From positions 389,426-453,425 of the forward strand of contig JBCBSM010000002.1 in NCBI GenBank assembly GCA_039819165.1: a stretch of DNA of 64,000 nucleotides. Direction: 5' to 3'. This DNA comes from Planctomycetota bacterium (lineage in GTDB: Bacteria; Planctomycetota; Phycisphaerae; Phycisphaerales; UBA1924). Below, piece after piece: positions 48,012 through 55,883 of this stretch (position 1 is its first letter; every line of letters begins with the position of its first letter). Both the position numbers and the translations under genes were made by a program. The notes below the pieces were generated by a model. It saw only the letters and a program-made list of their open reading frames with translations. It searched no databases and had not been told where the DNA came from.

Positions 48012-48824
48012 CTAGCCCCCGAACAGCTCCTCGAAGAGCCCGCGCATCGCCCGCCACGAACGGCGGTCGGCCGTGGCGTTATAGGCCACCGGGCTGCCCT
48101 CGCGGCGCTCGCCAGCGGCCCTGCTCGTGAAGCTGTGCACCGCGTCGGCGTACTCGATGAACTGGAAGTCGGCGCCCGCGGCCTCCATCTCGTCGATGAA
48201 CGTCCGGCGATCCTCGACGCTCACGAGCGGGTCGTCGTTGCCGTTGCACACCAGCACGCTCGCCCCGACCTGGCCGGGTCGCGGCGCACGCTCGAAGCTC
48301 AGCCCGCCGTGGAAGCTCACGGCCGCGTCGACCTCCATGCCGGCGCGGGCGCACTCGAGGGCGACGGTGCCGCCGAAGCAGTAGCCGATGATCGCCGTCC
48401 GGCCCGCCTGGGCGAAGCCCTTGTCAGCCCGGAGCGCATCGATCGCCGCCTGCACGCGGCCGCGCATCAGCTCGCGATCGTTGTAGTAGATGGTCGCCTG
48501 CGCGGAGGCCTCTTCGCTCGTCGCGACGTAGAGCCCGTCGCCGTACATGTCGAGCGCCATCGTGTAGTAGCCAAGCCGCGCGAGCATGCGGGCCCGCTCG
48601 CGTTCCTCGTCGCCCTGCCCCTGCCATGCGTGGACGATCAGCACGGTCGCGCGGATCTCGCCGGTGTTGGCCGGCTCGGCGATGAAGCCGCGGAGCGTCG
48701 TGCCGTCGTGGTCGTACTCGAAGTACTGCTCGGCGATGGCCACCGGGGCGGCCTGCTGGGCGAACGAGAGCGGCGCAACCGCCGCCACGAGTGCGGCGGC
48801 AACAAGCATCAGGGCGTTGGGCAT
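48012..48824 (-). CDS. Secreted dienelactone-hydrolase family protein
   Basis: The 270-aa product begins with a signal peptide (MPNALMLVAAALVAAVAPLSFAQ) and the start is fixed by GGAGG before ATG 48824. The DLH fold is shown by VLIVHAWQGQGDEERERARMLARLGY, the nucleophile C149 in IIGYCFGGTVALE, D197-D198 in CNGNDDPLV and H230 in ADAVHSF. Related enzymes hydrolyse lactones or esters. Secretion is unusual for a classical DLH and suggests a periplasmic or extracellular substrate. It converges on the VOC gene. Confidence 0.87.
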   Translation of the reverse strand: MPNALMLVAAALVAAVAPLSFAQQAAPVAIAEQYFEYDHDGTTLRGFIAEPANTGEIRATVLIVHAWQGQGDEERERARMLARLGYYTMALDMYGDGLYVATSEEASAQATIYYNDRELMRGRVQAAIDALRADKGFAQAGRTAIIGYCFGGTVALECARAGMEVDAAVSFHGGLSFERAPRPGQVGASVLVCNGNDDPLVSVEDRRTFIDEMEAAGADFQFIEYADAVHSFTSRAAGERREGSPVAYNATADRRSWRAMRGLFEELFGG

Positions 48825-48956
48825 CGGATCCTCCGGGCTGGGACTGGATCGGCAGCATAGTGGCATCGCCAGCAATCCTCCTAGCACCGAGCGGGATGCC
48901 CGCAGCCGCCGGTCCGCGAACACCGGCCAACCAGCCCCTGCCGTCTATGGTGCCGC

Positions 48957-50585
48957 ATGCCGGCGTTCACCCTCAGCCCGGGCGACGAGCGTGCCAAGGC
49001 CCGCACCATCGCGGTAGTGCTGGGCGACCAGCTCGATCGCGGCAGCGCCGCTATTCGCGCTCTCGACAAGGGCAGCGACGCCATCGTCATGATGGAGGTC
49101 GACGAGGAGGCCAACGCCGGCCCGAGCCACCGCCAGCGGACGGCCCTGTTCTTCAGCGCCATGCGGCACTTCGCCCTGGACATGAAGGACGCCGGCCACC
49201 GCGTGCGGTACACGCCCGTCGACCAGCGGGGCAACACCCACGGCATCTCGGGCGAGGTCGAGCGGGCCGCCGCCGCCCTGAAGGCCGAGCGCATCGTCGT
49301 CGTCCGGCCCGGCGAGTGGCGGCTGCACGAGGAGGCCACGACCTGGGCAGAGCGCACGGGCTGCGAGGTCGAGATCCTCGAGGATGAGCACTTCACCTGC
49401 TCGCTCGAGGATTTCGACGACTGGGCCGACAGCCGCAAGAACCTCACGATGGAGTACTTCTACCGCGAGCGTCGGAAGGCCCTGGGCATCCTCGTGGACG
49501 GTGACGGCACGCCCGAAGGCGGCCAGTGGAACTACGACCACGACAACCGCGAGAGCTTCGGCAAGGACGGACCCAATGCGCCCCCGCCGATGCACTTCCG
49601 ACCCGATGACATCACCAAGGATGTCATCGACCTCGTCCGCGATCGCTACCCCGACGCACCGGGCAACCTGGACGAATTCCGCTGGCCGGTCACGCGGCGC
49701 GAGGCCCGCCGCGCCCTGGACGACTTCATCGAGCACCGCCTGCGAGATTTCGGCCCCTTCGAGGACGCGATGTGGACCGGCCAGCCCTGGCTCTACCACA
49801 GCGTGCTCAGCGTGCCGCTGAACCTCAAGCTGCTCGATCCGATGGACTGCGTCGAGAAGGCGCTCGAGGCCTACGAAGACGGCAAGGCCCCGCTGAACTC
49901 GGCCGAGGGCTTCGTCCGCCAGCTCATCGGCTGGCGGGAGTACATCCGCGGCGTGTACTGGCGGGAGGGCCCGGACTACCGCGACCGCAACTACCTCGGC
50001 CAGCACGGCGAGCTGCCCGGCTTCTATTGGACGGGCGAGACCGACATGAAGTGCATGCACGAGTGCCTCAAGCCCGTGCTCGATCATGCGTACGCGCACC
50101 ACATCCCGCGGCTGATGGTCACCGGCAACTTCGCGATGATCGCCGGCGTGCATCCCAGGGCCATCGGCGACTGGTACTACGGCATGTACGCCGATGCCGT
50201 GGACTGGGCGACCACGCCCAACACCATCGGCATGTCGCAGCACGCCGACGGCGTCGCCCGGGGCACGCACAAGAAGAATCCCGTCGTGGGCACCAAGCCC
50301 TACGCCGCCAGCGGCAAGTACATCAGCAAGATGAGCAACTTCTGCAAGCACTGCCCCTACGACGTCTCCCGCCGCACGGGCGAGGGCGACAAGGGCCGGG
50401 CCTGCCCGTTCAACACGTTCTATTGGGACTTCCTGATCCGCCACGAGGACCGCTTCGGCGGCAACAACCGCATGGCGATGATCATGAAGCACGTCGAGAA
50501 GATGGGCCGCGAGGAGAAGGTCTCCATCCGCGTCACGGCCGGCAACCTCCGCAAGGAGATGGGCATCGGCGACATCGAGAGCTGA
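48957..50585 (+). CDS. Iron-sulfur bacterial cryptochrome/photolyase (FeS-BCP, (6-4) type)
   Basis: The 542-aa protein belongs to the deep-branching FeS-BCP clade of photolyases, characterised from Agrobacterium PhrB and Rhodobacter CryB. It starts with the IAVVLGDQLDRGS antenna-domain motif. The FAD domain has MTGNFAMIAGVHPRAI-like VTGNFAMIAGVHPRAIGDWY. Cysteines for the [4Fe-4S] cluster are C366 or C370, C463 and C466 (FCKHCPYDV) and C483 (ACPFN). It probably repairs (6-4) photoproducts. It is 7 nt upstream of a class I photolyase in the same direction, so the two form an operon. Confidence 0.92.
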   Translation: MPAFTLSPGDERAKARTIAVVLGDQLDRGSAAIRALDKGSDAIVMMEVDEEANAGPSHRQRTALFFSAMRHFALDMKDAGHRVRYTPVDQRGNTHGISGEVERAAAALKAERIVVVRPGEWRLHEEATTWAERTGCEVEILEDEHFTCSLEDFDDWADSRKNLTMEYFYRERRKALGILVDGDGTPEGGQWNYDHDNRESFGKDGPNAPPPMHFRPDDITKDVIDLVRDRYPDAPGNLDEFRWPVTRREARRALDDFIEHRLRDFGPFEDAMWTGQPWLYHSVLSVPLNLKLLDPMDCVEKALEAYEDGKAPLNSAEGFVRQLIGWREYIRGVYWREGPDYRDRNYLGQHGELPGFYWTGETDMKCMHECLKPVLDHAYAHHIPRLMVTGNFAMIAGVHPRAIGDWYYGMYADAVDWATTPNTIGMSQHADGVARGTHKKNPVVGTKPYAASGKYISKMSNFCKHCPYDVSRRTGEGDKGRACPFNTFYWDFLIRHEDRFGGNNRMAMIMKHVEKMGREEKVSIRVTAGNLRKEMGIGDIES

Positions 50586-50592
50586 GGATTCC

Positions 50593-52035
50593 ATGCGCGC
50601 ACTGATGTGGTTCCGGGCCGATCTCCGCACGCGGGACAACACCGCCCTCGCGGCCGCGTGCGCGGCGGCCGACCGCGGCGTCTTGGCGGTCTTTGCGATC
50701 TGCCCCGAGCAGTGGAAGGAGCACGACTGGGGCGACATGAAGGTCGACCTCATCCGCCGATCGCTCGCCGGGCTGTCGGAAGGACTCAAGGGCCGCAACA
50801 TCGCGCTCAAGATCCTCGTGCACCCGTCCTTTGCTGGCATCGAGGACGAGCTGCTCGCGCTCGCGCGGGAGCACGGCTGCGACGCGCTCTTCTTCAACGC
50901 CGAGTACGAGGTGAACGAGAAGCAGCGCGACGGTCGGGTCGCCGCCGCCTTTACGAAGGCGAACATCACCGTGAAGACCTTCCACGACCAGGTGGTCTTC
51001 CCGCCAGACTCGGTCCGCACCAAGGAGGACAAGCCCTACACCGTCTACTCGCCCTTCAAGCGGCGGTGGTACGAGTTCTACAAGAACGGCGAGGCTCCCA
51101 AGAGCCAGGGGCTGCCCAAGAAGCAGGCCGAGATGGTCTCGACGCCCGACGCCATCCCCGATGCGTTCGAAGGCTTCGACCCCGACGGCGGCCGGCCCGA
51201 CCTGTGGAAGGCTGGCGAGGACTTCGCGCTCAACCGCCTGCGGGCCTTCGTCGAGTCCCGCATCGACCCCTACAAGGAAGACCGCGACTACCCGTCGATC
51301 AACGGCACTAGCGTGCTGAGCCCCTACCTCACCGTTGGCTGCGTCTCCAGCCGCCAGTGCATCGACGCCGCGCTCGACGCCAACAACGGCAAGCTCGATA
51401 AGGGCGGCAAGGGCCCCGTGCACTGGATGAGCGAGGTCATCTGGCGGGAGTTCTACAAGCAGATCCTCGTCGCCTTCCCCCGGGTCTGCAAGGGGCGGCC
51501 CTTCAACGCGAAATACGACATCGACTGGCGCCGCGACGACGAGGCGCAGGGGCAGTTCGCGCTGTGGTGCCAGGGCCGCACGGGCTATCCGATCATCGAT
51601 GCTGGCATGCGGCAGCTCAACCAGACCGGCTGGATGCACAACCGCCTGCGGATGGCCGTCGCGATGTTCCTCACCAAGGACCTGCTCATCGACTGGCGCT
51701 TGGGCGAGCGGTACTTCATGCAGAAGCTCGTCGACGGCGACCTGGCCAGCAACAACGGCGGCTGGCAGTGGTCGGCCTCCACCGGCACCGACGCCGCCCC
51801 CTACTTTCGCATCTTCAACCCCATCAGCCAGAGCAAGAAGTTCGACGGCGACGGCGAGTACATCCGCAGGTTTGTCGACGAACTCGGGGGCTTCGAGGGC
51901 GACGCCGTCCACGAGCCCTGGAAGCACGACTCGCTCTTCGGCGATGCGAGCTACCCCGAGCCCATCGTCGACCACGCCGAGGCGCGCGAGCGGGCGCTCG
52001 ACGCCTTCAAGATCGAGTCGGCGAATTCGGGCTGA
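50593..52035 (+). CDS. phrB: Class I deoxyribodipyrimidine (CPD) photolyase
   Basis: The 480-aa enzyme repairs cyclobutane pyrimidine dimers with light. The N-terminal LMWFRADLRTRDNTALAAA is the antenna domain. The FAD-binding C-terminal half has TGYPIIDAGMRQLNQTGWMHNR, DWRLGERYFMQKLVDGDLA and NNGGWQWSASTGTDAAPYFR, all diagnostic of class I enzymes. The DPYKEDRDYPSINGTSVLSPYLTVG segment is also typical. It follows the FeS-BCP gene by 7 nt, implying co-expression against two lesion types. Confidence 0.94.
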   Translation: MRALMWFRADLRTRDNTALAAACAAADRGVLAVFAICPEQWKEHDWGDMKVDLIRRSLAGLSEGLKGRNIALKILVHPSFAGIEDELLALAREHGCDALFFNAEYEVNEKQRDGRVAAAFTKANITVKTFHDQVVFPPDSVRTKEDKPYTVYSPFKRRWYEFYKNGEAPKSQGLPKKQAEMVSTPDAIPDAFEGFDPDGGRPDLWKAGEDFALNRLRAFVESRIDPYKEDRDYPSINGTSVLSPYLTVGCVSSRQCIDAALDANNGKLDKGGKGPVHWMSEVIWREFYKQILVAFPRVCKGRPFNAKYDIDWRRDDEAQGQFALWCQGRTGYPIIDAGMRQLNQTGWMHNRLRMAVAMFLTKDLLIDWRLGERYFMQKLVDGDLASNNGGWQWSASTGTDAAPYFRIFNPISQSKKFDGDGEYIRRFVDELGGFEGDAVHEPWKHDSLFGDASYPEPIVDHAEARERALDAFKIESANSG

Positions 52036-52057
52036 GCCGGCGGCGTCGCGGCTCGCG

Positions 52058-53023
52058 TCAATCCCAGAACGGATCGACGATCGTGAAGCTGCCCTCGCGG
52101 CGGACGTTCTTGTAGGCTCGCAGCAGCGCGTTCTCGCCTACGCCGGCCCGCTGGTCGGGCTGCGACGGCGCCCCACGGCGATCGTCCTCGTTCACGAAGA
52201 TGTTGTCCGACTGTGTGGGCAGCGAGTACTCGCGGAACACGAACGTCAGGTTCTCGGGGTCGGGCTGGGTCTCGAATTCAACCCGCAGGTCGTTGTACGC
52301 GACGTTGCCCTCCCACGAATTCTCGCGGCCGTGGATCTCGAGCGTCTTGGATTGCCGCCCGAGCAGACCCGGCGCGAGCCCCCAATCGCCGGGCCGGCCG
52401 CCGTACACCGGGCCGCGGTTCGAGACGATGGCCTGGTTGGGCTCGGCGTTGGCGGTCCACAGGTCCTCGCGGTCGTCGAACACGGGGCTGTGGCCGTAGG
52501 ACGTGTTGCCGATGCGGCCCTCCTCGCGGCGGACGTCACCGCCCGCGCTGCCGCCCCGCTCGACGGGCACCCCCGTGAAACCCGGATCGAAGACCGCCAG
52601 CGTTGGATTGACCGCCGACTGCGGCAGCCTGTTCTCGTAGCCGCGATCGACCTCGATCTGCAGGCTCGTCTCCGCAGGGCTCACCAGCAGGTCGGGCTCG
52701 ACCAGGCCCTGGAAGAGCATCAGCGAGAGGATGTTGCCGGTGTTGTCCTTGAATTCGGGCTCGTCGGCCACCACCGTCGCGTCCCGCTTGTCGATCAGGC
52801 TCGGCCGGGGGTACACCTCGTCGTTGTTCTGGCCCCAGATCGCGAGCGCCTGCGCCACGCCGCGTATCTGCGAGGCGTCCTTGACCTGCCGCGCCGTCGC
52901 GCGGGCCGAGCCCAACGCGGGCACGAGGATGCCCAGCAGCAGCGCGATGATCGCGATGACCACCAGCAGCTCGATCAGCGTGAAGCCGCCGCCGCTCCGT
53001 CCAAGCCCCCGCGTGCCGACCAT
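52058..53023 (-). CDS. Pseudopilin-like protein (paralogue 2)
   Basis: The product of about 321 aa has the prepilin N-terminus [28 protein letters not shown] with E+5, followed by RATARQVKDASQIRGVAQALAIWGQNN. The C-terminal part has KTLEIHGRENSWEGNVAYNDLRVEFETQPDPENLTF, which lines up with the gene at 53243 (LLIHGGKAKWEGNIGYGDQHVDFETRPDPEDLTF). The two are therefore paralogues. It lacks a plain H-X9-DG but has an equivalent HG...GNVAYND position. ATG 53023 was preferred over 53083 by family leader length. It faces the photolyase gene end-to-end. Confidence 0.82.
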   Translation of the reverse strand: MVGTRGLGRSGGGFTLIELLVVIAIIALLLGILVPALGSARATARQVKDASQIRGVAQALAIWGQNNDEVYPRPSLIDKRDATVVADEPEFKDNTGNILSLMLFQGLVEPDLLVSPAETSLQIEVDRGYENRLPQSAVNPTLAVFDPGFTGVPVERGGSAGGDVRREEGRIGNTSYGHSPVFDDREDLWTANAEPNQAIVSNRGPVYGGRPGDWGLAPGLLGRQSKTLEIHGRENSWEGNVAYNDLRVEFETQPDPENLTFVFREYSLPTQSDNIFVNEDDRRGAPSQPDQRAGVGENALLRAYKNVRREGSFTIVDPFWD

Positions 53024-53148
53024 GCCCACCACCTTCCCCGTGCTCCGGCGAATGGTACGGGACGGCCCGGGGGCGTGTTGCACACCGGATCTCGTCTCCG
53101 ACGCACGCGCGACCGGATCGGGCCGAATGAGCCGCGAAACGTTGGTGC

Positions 53149-53183
53149 AAAAAAGCCGCCGGAAGCCTTCGCTCCCGGCGGCC
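53149..53183 (-). terminator. Intrinsic terminator between the two pseudopilin paralogues
   Basis: GCCGCCGG (53155-53162) and CCGGCGGC (53175-53182) form a perfect 8-bp stem with a 12-nt loop. On the minus strand it is followed by six T residues (53154-53149), 60 nt after the stop at 53243. A strong rho-independent terminator, so the paralogue at 52058 needs its own promoter. Confidence 0.85.
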
Positions 53184-53242
53184 GAGTAATCTCATTGACA
53201 AGGTGGGAGCAGGCTCACGCCCGCCCACCTAGGCACGTTGCA

Positions 53243-54280
53243 TTAGTCGTGCCAGACGGTGACCTGGAAGGTCCGGGCGCCGCCCGAGGCGACCACCGCA
53301 TGGACCGGACGCAGGTAGGCGTTGCTCTGGTCGAGCGCCTGCGAGCCACCGGCGGCACCGGAGCGACCGGTCGACCGCTGCGTGGACTCGCCACCGAACG
53401 AGCCGCTGCTCGGATCCTGATCGGTCGGGTCGCGATCCTCGTCGGCCTCCGACACGAAGAGGTTGTCGTTGAAGGTGCTGCCCTCGGTGCCCGAGGCCAG
53501 GCCGAAGAAGGTGAAGGTCAGGTCCTCGGGATCGGGCCGGGTCTCGAAGTCGACGTGCTGGTCGCCGTAGCCGATGTTGCCCTCCCACTTGGCCTTGCCG
53601 CCGTGGATGAGCAGCGTCTTCGACTGGTCGCCGAACTCGTCGTCCTCGGGCAGACGCCAGATCTCGCCATCCAGCTCGTAGACCGGGCCACGGTTGCCGA
53701 GCACCGCGTTGGTCGACTGGAACGTGTTGCTCCAGCTGCGGCGACGCTCGCCCCAGTACATGGTCTGGGCGTAGGAGTTGTTGCTGGGATCGCCGGTCTG
53801 GCGCTGGTCGAACGCGTCATCGAGCGGGGTGCCGGCGAACTCCGGATCCCACAGGGCCGACTCGGGACGCTCGGTGCCACGGGGCTGGCTGTTCTCGTAG
53901 CCGTTCATCTCCTCGGCATCGCCGACCTCGGCCGGGCTGATGGCCAGCTCGACGGGGATCGAGCCGTTGAACACCAGCAGGGACAGGGCGTTGCCCGTCG
54001 TGTCCTTGGTGAAGTCCGGGCTGGTCTCCGGGCCGGTGCCCGAGAAGGGCAGCGTGGCGTTGTTGCGGTCGATGCGGCTGGGCGTCGGGTAGTCTTCCTT
54101 GTTGTTCTGGGCCCAGATGTCCATGGCCTGGATGATGCCACGGACCTGGGTCGAGTCCTTGAGCTGGCGGGCCGTCGACCGCGCCTTGCCCAGGGCCGGC
54201 AGCAGGATGCCGATGAGCAGCGCGATGATCGCGATGACCACCAGCAGCTCGATGAGCGTAAATGCCTTGCGAGTCCTCAT
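53243..54280 (-). CDS. Pseudopilin-like protein (paralogue 1)
   Basis: The 345-aa product begins [40 protein letters not shown] (only part quoted matters: FTLIE with E+5). It continues with KDSTQVRGIIQAMDIWAQNN. The globular part has two blocks shared with the gene at 52058: the PVELAISPAEV region and the IHGGKAKWEGNIGYGDQHVDF region. ATG 54280 follows a GATTGGAGATTCGACA stretch with GGAG. It is upstream of a strong terminator. Function is presumably in a type II secretion-like or minor-pilin system; assembly genes are absent from the window. Confidence 0.85.
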   Translation of the reverse strand: MRTRKAFTLIELLVVIAIIALLIGILLPALGKARSTARQLKDSTQVRGIIQAMDIWAQNNKEDYPTPSRIDRNNATLPFSGTGPETSPDFTKDTTGNALSLLVFNGSIPVELAISPAEVGDAEEMNGYENSQPRGTERPESALWDPEFAGTPLDDAFDQRQTGDPSNNSYAQTMYWGERRRSWSNTFQSTNAVLGNRGPVYELDGEIWRLPEDDEFGDQSKTLLIHGGKAKWEGNIGYGDQHVDFETRPDPEDLTFTFFGLASGTEGSTFNDNLFVSEADEDRDPTDQDPSSGSFGGESTQRSTGRSGAAGGSQALDQSNAYLRPVHAVVASGGARTFQVTVWHD

Positions 54281-54709
54281 TGTCGAATCTCCAATCGCCT
54301 GTTGGCCCGCACGCACTCGCGCAGGCCAGCATCATCATCGGATCGCGTGATGAGCGCACGATCCACACGCCACCGGCGAGAGATCGCTTCGCCACCCGTC
54401 GCAGCGCCGGCAGGCTGCGCACCGCGAAACGCGATGCCGGGGGCTGGCCCGCCAGCGACGCCCGAAGGGACGGTCGGAGCGGCCATCGAGTTGTCGGAAG
54501 GGAGTGCCGCGAACCGGGCGGTGATGATGCTGGGCGAGGAACCTCGACCCATCAGAACGGTTATTGCATGCCCTGCTGCGTGCGCCTTCCAGCCACGTGG
54601 CTCCACAGAATACGAGATACGGTTCGCCGGTCAACCCCATCTGGTTGCATTCTCGGATGTCGACGGACGTTCCGCACCAAACACAATGCTATCAAGGACC
54701 GAAGCACGC
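54281..54709. other. Divergent 429-bp intergenic region
   Basis: No convincing gene. A minus-strand frame of 109 codons (54277-54606) has unbiased composition and no family features. The region is a little AT-richer at 54555-54565 (GAACGGTTATTGCATG) and 54680-54695 (AACACAATGCTATC), which may hold promoters for the pseudopilin and RidA genes respectively. A 16-nt AAGGA ribosome-binding stretch is near 54694. Confidence 0.55.
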
Positions 54710-55186
54710 ATGAGCACCCCCCATAACCGACTCCGAGAACTCGGCATCGAGCTGCCCGAGGCCCCCGTCCCCGTGGCCGCCTACGTGCCGGTGCGGCTGG
54801 ACGGCGATCTCGCCTACGTGAGCGGCCAGGTGCCCTTCGAGGGCGGCCGGCTGGCCGAAACCGGTCCGGTCGGCGACGGCGGCATGACGCTCGAAAGGGC
54901 CCAGGCGGCCGCCCGGCGGTGCGCCATCAACGCCCTGGCAGCCCTCGACGCCCACGCCGGCGGACTGGACAACATCGCCGGCATCGTCCGCGTGGGCGTC
55001 TTCGTGGCCTGCGGGTCCGAGTTCACCGACCACCCCCGCGTGGGCAACGGCGCCAGCGAACTGTTCGTCGAGGTCTTCGGCGACGCGGGCCGACACGCAC
55101 GGGCGGCCGTCGGCTGCTCGTCGCTGCCGCTGGGTGCATCCGTCGAGGTCGAGGTGCTCGCCCGGCTGCGCGAGCAGCCGGGCTAA
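54710..55186 (+). CDS. RidA/YjgF family protein
   Basis: The 158-aa protein begins MSTPHNRLRELGIELPEAPVPVAAYVPV and has the RidA core: DGDLAYVSGQVPFEGG, ALAALDAHAGGLDNIAGIVRVGVFVAC, and the late VGCSSLPLGASVEVEVLA. RidA deaminates reactive enamine/imine intermediates from PLP enzymes. The arginine that normally contacts the substrate carboxylate (GIRxxVG) is replaced here by a C-S-S-L-P-L context, so this belongs to a subgroup without proven activity. Start ATG 54710 follows AAGGA. It converges with the transaldolase gene, 9 nt apart. Confidence 0.85.
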   Translation: MSTPHNRLRELGIELPEAPVPVAAYVPVRLDGDLAYVSGQVPFEGGRLAETGPVGDGGMTLERAQAAARRCAINALAALDAHAGGLDNIAGIVRVGVFVACGSEFTDHPRVGNGASELFVEVFGDAGRHARAAVGCSSLPLGASVEVEVLARLREQPG

Positions 55187-55195
55187 CGGTGGCGG

Positions 55196-55840
55196 TCAGG
55201 CGAAGGCCTTCTTGTAGTCCGCCAGGAAGCGCTCGAGACCGATGTCGGTCAGCGGATGGGCCATCATCTTCTCGATAACGCCCAGCGGCACGGTGGCCAC
55301 GTCGGCCCCCGCCAGCGCGCACTGCAGCATGTGGTTGGGGTGGCGGATGGAGGCGGCCAGCACCTTGGTCGCAAAGCCGTAGTTGTCGTAGATCTGGCGG
55401 ATCTTGGCGATCAGCTCCATGCCGTCCTCGCCGATGTCGTCGAGCCGCCCGATGAACGGGCTGACCAGGAAGGCCCCCGCCTTGGCGACCATCAGCGCCT
55501 GCAGCGGCTGGAAGCACAGCGTCAGGTTGGTGCGGACGCCCTCGTCGCTCAGGGCCTTGCACGCCCGCAGGCCCTCGGTGGTGCTGGGCAGCTTGACCAC
55601 GATGTTGCCGGCGATCTGCGCCCGCTCGCGGCCCTCGGCGAGCATGCCCTCGGTGTCGGTGGCGATGACCTCGGCCGACACCGGTCCCGCAACGATCTTG
55701 CAGATCTCCTCGAGCCGCTGGCCGTAGTCCACGCCCTCCTTGGCGATGAGCGAGGGGTTGGTGGTCACGCCGTCGAGCACGCCCATGTCGTGGGCCTTGC
55801 GGATGTCCTCGAGGCTGGCTGTATCGATGTAGAGTTCCAC
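55196..55840 (-). CDS. Fructose-6-phosphate aldolase/transaldolase (TalC/FSA type)
   Basis: The 214-aa enzyme starts at GTG 55840, whose context VELYIDTASLEDIRKAHDMG matches the family start; a longer frame upstream is not family-like. TTNPSLIAKEG (26-36) and the Schiff-base lysine K83 in NIVVKLPST are present, as is LTLCFQPLQALMVAKAGA and the final GADVATVPLGVIEKMMAHPLTDIG. The 214-aa size is that of TalC/FSA enzymes rather than classical transaldolase. It is 43 nt downstream of the acyl-CoA ligase gene. Confidence 0.93.
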   Translation of the reverse strand: MELYIDTASLEDIRKAHDMGVLDGVTTNPSLIAKEGVDYGQRLEEICKIVAGPVSAEVIATDTEGMLAEGRERAQIAGNIVVKLPSTTEGLRACKALSDEGVRTNLTLCFQPLQALMVAKAGAFLVSPFIGRLDDIGEDGMELIAKIRQIYDNYGFATKVLAASIRHPNHMLQCALAGADVATVPLGVIEKMMAHPLTDIGLERFLADYKKAFA

Positions 55841-55883
55841 GGGTGACCTCGCTGGCGGACGCTGGGCCCCGCCGCGGGGCCCG

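Noticed and set aside
54277..54606. A 109-codon minus-strand frame in the 54281-54709 gap
   Set aside because: It overlaps the start of the pseudopilin gene, has no ribosome-binding site and no protein-like hydrophobic pattern.
51599..54709. Most of a very long plus-strand open frame that ends in the RidA gene
   Set aside because: Only the last 158 codons (54710-55186) have protein-like features and a ribosome-binding site. The rest runs through the photolyase in another frame and antisense to two pseudopilin genes.
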